In this document: positions 39,899-44,284 of the stretch, in pieces
How positions within the stretch are numbered: position 1 is the first letter of the stretch
How the letters are laid out: every line of letters begins with the position of its first letter
Origin: an uncultured Methylocystaceae bacterium
Lineage (GTDB): Bacteria > Pseudomonadota > Alphaproteobacteria > Rhizobiales > Beijerinckiaceae
Assembly (NCBI GenBank): GCA_903870245.1
Contig: CAIQCB010000044.1
Span: forward strand, 1-44,284
Direction of reading: 5' to 3'
Length of the DNA stretch: 44,284 nucleotides
Position numbers and translations under genes: made by a program
The notes under the pieces: model-generated
The model's database searches: none
The model's input: only the letters and a program-made list of their open reading frames with translations
What the model was told of the DNA's origin: nothing

Positions 39899-41896
39899 AT
39901 GGGGCTTGATAGATTTAGCTTTACCTCTCGTCTGATCGCATTGGTGACCATTCTTTGCGTAGGTTCTACGCTTGTGTCCTCGGGTCTGCTGATATGGCTA
40001 AACTATCGCATGACCGTCGTGGAGGCCCAGAATCAGGGAGAAAATATATCAAGATTATTAGCGAAAAGTGCGCGACTAGCGAGGGCTTTACCTAATGAAG
40101 TTGAGGATTTTTTTGCGCAGCATATGATTGTCAGCGCCCAATTGCTCTCGGAATATATTGATATTGCAGAAAAAGCCGGACTAAAACCTGAAGATATAAA
40201 TCGAAGACTTACAATTATTACCGATAAAACCGTACTTGACGAGTTTTGGATAACAGATGAAAGGGGACACGCTTATTTACACAGGAATAGTTCACCTGAC
40301 TTTACATTCAGTCCTTCAGCAGAACAACAACCTCAAGCGCATGAATTTTGGCCTTTATTGATTGGAAAAGCTGACGTTATCGTTCAGAGGGCTAGGAAGA
40401 GAGAAATTGATAACAAAACATTCAAATATGTAGGGGTTGGCGGCATTGATAAACCCAGAATTGTCCAGGTTGGTTATAATGCGAATTACATAAACTCCAT
40501 CGAACAAAAACTCGGCATCCAGCGCGCAATCGATAATTTATTAGATAGCGAAGAAATTGATGCAATATTCATCTTTAATCGTGAGATGAATATCATTGCT
40601 TCTCCGCGATCCAATAGCCATACGATGGATAATAGAGACCTTTCTCCTGAAGAGGTGACACCCGTAAAAAATGTGATTGAAACAGGCAAGTCCACTTTGG
40701 TTCCAAGCAAGAAGACAATGACCTTTATCACGCCGATCCAGAATGACACTGGCGAGACTATTGGCGCAGCTTTAATTCGAACTTCAACAGCTCATATCAA
40801 TAACCTTGTCAATTCACAGCTTAAAATAAGCTATGCCATTGCTGTTGTCACAGCTCTGTTGGGAGCAGCTATGGCGAACTTGCTTGCTCGTCGTCAGGCA
40901 GCCCCAATAATTACGATAACGAATGCTGCACGTAATGTTGAAGCTCGACAATTTACAGGCAACGATTTGGATGACATTGAAATTCGTTCTGATGAAGTTG
41001 GACAACTCGCGCGAGTATTTAAGCAACTTTCCCTAGATTTTCTTGACAAAGAAAAGACACTCGATGCTCAGGTCAAAGAGAGGACGAATGAACTTCTTGA
41101 GAGAAACAATCAGCTTGAAAAATTATCGACTCGACTATCTAAATATTTATCGCCCCAAATATACAGCACCCTTTTTAATGATGTTAAAGGCGTCGGAAAC
41201 AATACCAAAAGAAAGAAGCTAACCGTATTTTTCTCTGATATTGTAAATTTTAGCGATATTACTGAACAGGTAGAATCAGAAGATATAACACGTATACTTA
41301 ACGAGTATCTCAATGAAATGGCTGGAATCGCACTAAAACATGGAGCCACAATTGATAAATATGTTGGGGACGCCATGATGATATTCTTCGGTGATCCGGA
41401 AACGCTAGGCGTTCAGGAGGACGCGCGCGCATGTGTATTGATGGCCATGGAGATGCAGCGGGCAATTGGAATTGTCTCTTCACGCTGGCGAGCAATGGGG
41501 TTTGATCATCCATTCCAAGTCCGTATCGGCATAAATACGGGCTATTGCACGGTTGGTGATTTCGGTAGCAATGAGCGTATGGACTATACAATCATTGGTC
41601 ATCAGGTGAACCTGGCTGCTCGCCTTGAGCAGTCGGCCAAGCCCGGTACAATACTTATTTCCCACGACACCTATAGCTTGGTAAAAGATATAGTAAACGT
41701 AGAAGAAAATGAACCACTCTTTGTGAAAGGCAACAGCAGACCTATGCAAGCCTTCACAGTAACTGGTCTCAAGAATAATTTAGCTGATTCCATAATTCAA
41801 ATGGATGCTACGGGAATCAATCTTCAAATCGATTTGAATGTGGCGGATCGGGATAAGGTTAGAAAATTACTTCAATCGACGCTGGATAAGCTTTGA
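39899..41896 (+). CDS. membrane sensor class III adenylate cyclase
   Basis: A 665-aa receptor-type cyclase that makes cAMP from ATP. Layout: membrane segment (about 12-35), extracytoplasmic sensor (about 36-305), second membrane segment (about 310-328), HAMP (about 329-385), coiled coil (about 385-420), and cyclase domain (about 438-620). The two metal Asp residues are D447 (FFSDIVNF) and D491 (KYVGDAMM). The adenine-selecting Lys487 and Asp562 and the transition-state Asn571/Arg575 (HQVNLAARLE) are all present, so it should be an active adenylate rather than guanylate cyclase. A good GAAGGAGC precedes the ATG. The codon use is AT-rich compared with core genes. It has no adjacent partner. Confidence 0.92.
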   Translation: MGLDRFSFTSRLIALVTILCVGSTLVSSGLLIWLNYRMTVVEAQNQGENISRLLAKSARLARALPNEVEDFFAQHMIVSAQLLSEYIDIAEKAGLKPEDINRRLTIITDKTVLDEFWITDERGHAYLHRNSSPDFTFSPSAEQQPQAHEFWPLLIGKADVIVQRARKREIDNKTFKYVGVGGIDKPRIVQVGYNANYINSIEQKLGIQRAIDNLLDSEEIDAIFIFNREMNIIASPRSNSHTMDNRDLSPEEVTPVKNVIETGKSTLVPSKKTMTFITPIQNDTGETIGAALIRTSTAHINNLVNSQLKISYAIAVVTALLGAAMANLLARRQAAPIITITNAARNVEARQFTGNDLDDIEIRSDEVGQLARVFKQLSLDFLDKEKTLDAQVKERTNELLERNNQLEKLSTRLSKYLSPQIYSTLFNDVKGVGNNTKRKKLTVFFSDIVNFSDITEQVESEDITRILNEYLNEMAGIALKHGATIDKYVGDAMMIFFGDPETLGVQEDARACVLMAMEMQRAIGIVSSRWRAMGFDHPFQVRIGINTGYCTVGDFGSNERMDYTIIGHQVNLAARLEQSAKPGTILISHDTYSLVKDIVNVEENEPLFVKGNSRPMQAFTVTGLKNNLADSIIQMDATGINLQIDLNVADRDKVRKLLQSTLDKL

Positions 41897-42727
41897 GCTA
41901 ACCTCATTATTATAATCTGCAATATAGCAATTTATGATAATAAAATATACTTCAATTATTCTATATTTAAATCTTATGAACCGAAGTCAGGCTAAGCGCA
42001 TTTTCAATTGATTACGTATCCTCTTCACTTTTTGACTAATTATAACCAAAGACTCGACGGCGGTTTATTTTATTCTGTCATTCGAAATCACGCTTTAGTA
42101 TCATATTTGATTTTTTACCGGCGCTATAATGGATCAATATTAAAGAGTCTTTCAAGGAAACAATGTATTATTAGCATACTTGTGTTGTGACTATTGACCA
42201 TTTTTCATCGCGGGACTTGGATTGTTTTGCGTAATTCGCAATCATACTTGGATATTATGAATCTTGGCGGCAATTGTATTGTGACAGGCTGAGCGCGTCA
42301 AATCGACCGATTCTTCAATGTAGGTGAAGTCTACGGTCAGTTATCAATCGTCGTTTGTGATTATTGAAAAGTGTTCTCAGTATAATCTTGACCGTCCAAG
42401 CTCAATTGCGCAAGTCAATCACTGTAGAGAACTGAGTTTTACCCCGGCCAAGCACGGACAAGCTATAAGCTATAAGCTGACGTCAGAGTTGATACGACAG
42501 CTTGATATTTCACCATTGTCATAACGCATTCGTTAAGAATACTTAGTCACCAATTCTTTTACTTTTGTTGACCGCCATTTACGATTTCAACAGAGGCTCG
42601 GTGATATTAAGGCTAATGTAAATATTTGACAGCTAACTATGTTCCGGGGGCTTGTCGAATATCTTAATTTTTTCTGCCAAACTTATATAACCTCACGAAA
42701 TTTGCACTCAAATATCATTTTAATAAG
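41897..42727. other. long AT-rich gap, no gene supported
   Basis: 831 bases between the cyclase and the sugar transferase gene. Short open frames exist (for example 42008-42190) but lack ribosome binding sites. A heptamer repeat AGCTATA occurs twice in tandem at 42461-42474. The region may be debris of older insertions; I recognise none of it. Confidence 0.4.
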
Positions 42728-43408
42728 TTATGAGTTCTCTGTCATCTCGTGAAATTTTGATGTATCTCGATAGAGATTTTTCGGGACAATCTTCCATAAA
42801 GCCTGACTTTGCGGAAACACAACATACCAAATAGTGAGAAATAGAAGTGAAATATCAAGGTAGATATTATTGTTATTTGCATACCATGATTCAAGTTCTG
42901 ACTTATAGGGTATAATGAGCTGTGTGTAGCAATATTCACGATCTTTAGATTCGGAAAGAATTCGCTCCTCATCACGAAAGACCAAGGAGCCCACGCCGGT
43001 TATACCTGGCCGTACCTGATCAATCACTTTTTTATAGGATGCTGGATAATTATTATAGATACGAGGTATTTGCGGACGAGGGCCAACAAGACTCATCTCA
43101 CCTCGTAATACATCCCAGAACTGAAGTAATTCATTAATTTTATACTTTCGTAATATACTTCCTACCTTAAGAACGCGAGGGTCATTCTGTATGGTAAAAT
43201 CTCCAGCTTTCATCACCGCAGCAGATTTAAGCATTGTAGCAAATTTGGTGATATTAAATTTTTTGCCTCGATATCCGATACGTTCTTGAAGAAAGAATAC
43301 TTCTCCCTCGCCTGTGAAGCGAAGCAGAATCATAATAAATATGAGTATTGGACTCAGCAATGTCAGCATCACAGCACTGACAAATACATCGAGCGTTCTT
43401 TTGATCAT
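42728..43408 (-). CDS. polyprenyl-phosphate sugar-1-phosphate transferase
   Basis: A 226-aa bacterial sugar transferase (PF02397 type, like PglC or WbaP/WcaJ C-terminal domains) that transfers a phosphosugar from a UDP-sugar to undecaprenyl phosphate, starting polysaccharide or glycan synthesis. The N-terminal hydrophobic segment (LDVFVSAVMLTLLSPILIFIMILL) is the re-entrant membrane helix. The core contains QERIGYRGKKF and GEMSLVGPRPQ. The catalytic Asp-Glu pair of PglC appears as Asn92-Glu93 (KINELLQFW), and the usual KFR(T/S)M is KFATM. Both variants occur together in a recognisable subgroup of the family, so the enzyme is not necessarily dead. The start at 43408 follows AAGGG; 43480 is an alternative. 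Confidence 0.82.
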   Translation of the reverse strand: MIKRTLDVFVSAVMLTLLSPILIFIMILLRFTGEGEVFFLQERIGYRGKKFNITKFATMLKSAAVMKAGDFTIQNDPRVLKVGSILRKYKINELLQFWDVLRGEMSLVGPRPQIPRIYNNYPASYKKVIDQVRPGITGVGSLVFRDEERILSESKDREYCYTQLIIPYKSELESWYANNNNIYLDISLLFLTIWYVVFPQSQALWKIVPKNLYRDTSKFHEMTENS

Positions 43409-43816
43409 TATGGACCCTTGAATTTTGTTTTGGGTTAATTGGATAAAACTATCCTTAAGATCTAAAAGGATAATTTTCATAATTATAAGCTCACTATTTT
43501 ATCTGTGACCCCCCCTTTTTTAAATGTAGATATTTAATACACGGCTTATAATTAGCTAACAGGAGCACTTATTATGTTACTATGGTGAATTGTCAAGCAC
43601 AAGAGACGGCGCCAGATTCCTTGGAATTAGATTTAAGATCATAAGGTTGCGCGAAGACGCATAAATCATCTCCCGGAAACGCTTCAATACGAACTCATCC
43701 ATCATTTTGATGCTATTGTGACTGTTGGCGCCACCGCGTGCTCGGTTGACATTACTCGAAATAGAATCAATTTCTATTGTCTCTTGGATTCACGCACGAA
43801 GTACAACGCGGTTGAG
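43409..43816. other. gap between sugar transferase and IS30 remnant
   Basis: 408 bases. The first 150 are AT-rich and include the leftward promoter region of the sugar transferase, with a run of C and T (CCCCCCTTTTTT) at 43508-43519. I see no gene; the right part is probably the left flank or end of the IS30-type element. Confidence 0.35.
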
Positions 43817-44284
43817 CTAATTCGCAAATACTTCGAGTGGTGTTTTGTATCCAAGGCGTTTACGTGGTCGAGGATTGAGCAGCCTTTCGATCTTTGCAAG
43901 CTCGGCATCCGTCACGGTTGAGAGCGGAAGGGATTTGGGAATGTAATGCCGAATGAGCCCACTCAGGTTTTCGTTCGATCCCCGTTGCCAGCTTGAGTAC
44001 GGATCTGCAAGCAAGTGGTTGATCCGAGGGCTCTATCTATTTTGGCATGATCGGCGAACTCCTTGCCATTGTCGTAGGTCAGGGTCTGGACGCGGTTAGA
44101 TATGGGTTTGAGACGCTTGATGATGGCCTTCGAGACGAGATCGGCGGTGTTGTTTTCGACCTTTGCCAATACGGCATAGCCACTCTTGCGTTCGACCAGT
44201 GATACGATTGCCTGCTTATGGCGCTAGCCGATCAGCGTATCGCCCTCCCAGTGTCCGATCCGACGACGCTCTTCAATATGTCCC
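43817..44284 (-). pseudogene. IS30-family transposase, broken and cut by window edge
   Basis: DDE transposase of the IS30 family, reading leftward and running off the right edge. Conserved parts: RIGHWEGDTLIG with the first catalytic Asp (44215-44275 region), KVENNTADLVSKAIIKRLKP, LTYDNGKEFADHAKID with the second Asp, QRGSNENLSGLIRHYIPKS with the catalytic Glu, and a C-terminus ending in RPRKRLGYKTPLEVFAN. Two lesions are visible: a TAG after DTLIG (about 44225), where relatives have a sense codon, and a one-base frameshift near 44008 between STTC and ADPYSSW. The copy is therefore inactive as written. Confidence 0.85.

Noticed and set aside
42461-42478. Tandem AGCTATA repeat as part of a CRISPR or iteron array
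   Set aside because: Only two and a half copies without spacers; too short for either.
1-44284. CRISPR arrays, prophage modules or a biosynthetic gene cluster
   Set aside because: No repeat-spacer pattern, phage structural genes or multi-enzyme synthase genes are seen.

Overview
The window looks like chromosomal DNA of an alphaproteobacterium, most likely a member of the Hyphomicrobiales (Rhizobiales). The evidence is a ChvG/ChvI-HprK-EIIA-HPr cluster followed by an NdvA-type exporter, DUF2778 and DUF2865 envelope proteins, an Irr-box-like site before bacterioferritin, and a tRNA-His without the extra G-1 base. The family cannot be fixed from sequence alone; a Beijerinckiaceae/Methylocystaceae-like organism is plausible but is an inference.

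Layout. (1) About 0.2-3.5 kb is an accessory block: two small unknown genes, a probable restriction endonuclease, a DNA methyltransferase, a small protein with an in-frame TGA, and a divergent XRE regulator with tandem dyads resembling the C-boxes of restriction-modification controllers. (2) About 3.6-18 kb is GC-rich core: tRNA-His, DciA-like/mutY, bfd-bfr, an XRE-cupin regulator, a GT21-PlcP-GT4 lipid-remodelling operon, a MoeB/ThiF-like enzyme, RidA, DUF2778 and DUF2865 proteins, a GNAT enzyme, an SmbP-like protein and a split YeeE/YedE transporter. (3) About 18-24 kb is a tightly overlapping hypABFCDE operon for [NiFe]-hydrogenase maturation with no hydrogenase structural genes in view. 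(4) 24-25.9 kb holds small envelope proteins. (5) 25.8-32 kb is a leftward unit: chvI, chvG, hprK, EIIA-Man, HPr, ndvA and a 26-residue membrane peptide. (6) 32-34.8 kb holds a HugZ-like protein, a membrane cNMP-binding protein, gpmA and a secreted protein. (7) From about 34.8 kb on the DNA is visibly AT-richer, with long gaps and two decayed insertion sequences (IS200/IS605-type and IS30-type) around an OprB porin, a DUF2157 protein, a class III adenylate cyclase and a sugar-phosphate transferase. This part looks like a horizontally acquired or plastic region.

How the genes work together. GT21-PlcP-GT4 fits replacement of phospholipids by glycolipids during phosphate shortage, and CTGTCAT motifs lie upstream of its first two genes. 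ChvG/ChvI with the PTS-like proteins and NdvA links envelope sensing to glucan export. Bfd and Bfr store and release iron. The adenylate cyclase and the cNMP-binding protein could belong to one cyclic nucleotide circuit, although they are 6 kb apart. The most unusual observations are: a tryptophan-rich AWVW(S/T)xY(R/K)G motif found twice in a duplicated tail of the DUF2865 protein and again in a separate 46-residue ORF; the C-box-like operators of the restriction-modification block and a related inverted repeat that covers a start codon; a candidate small RNA with anti-Shine-Dalgarno loops; and the phosphate-type motifs of the lipid operon.
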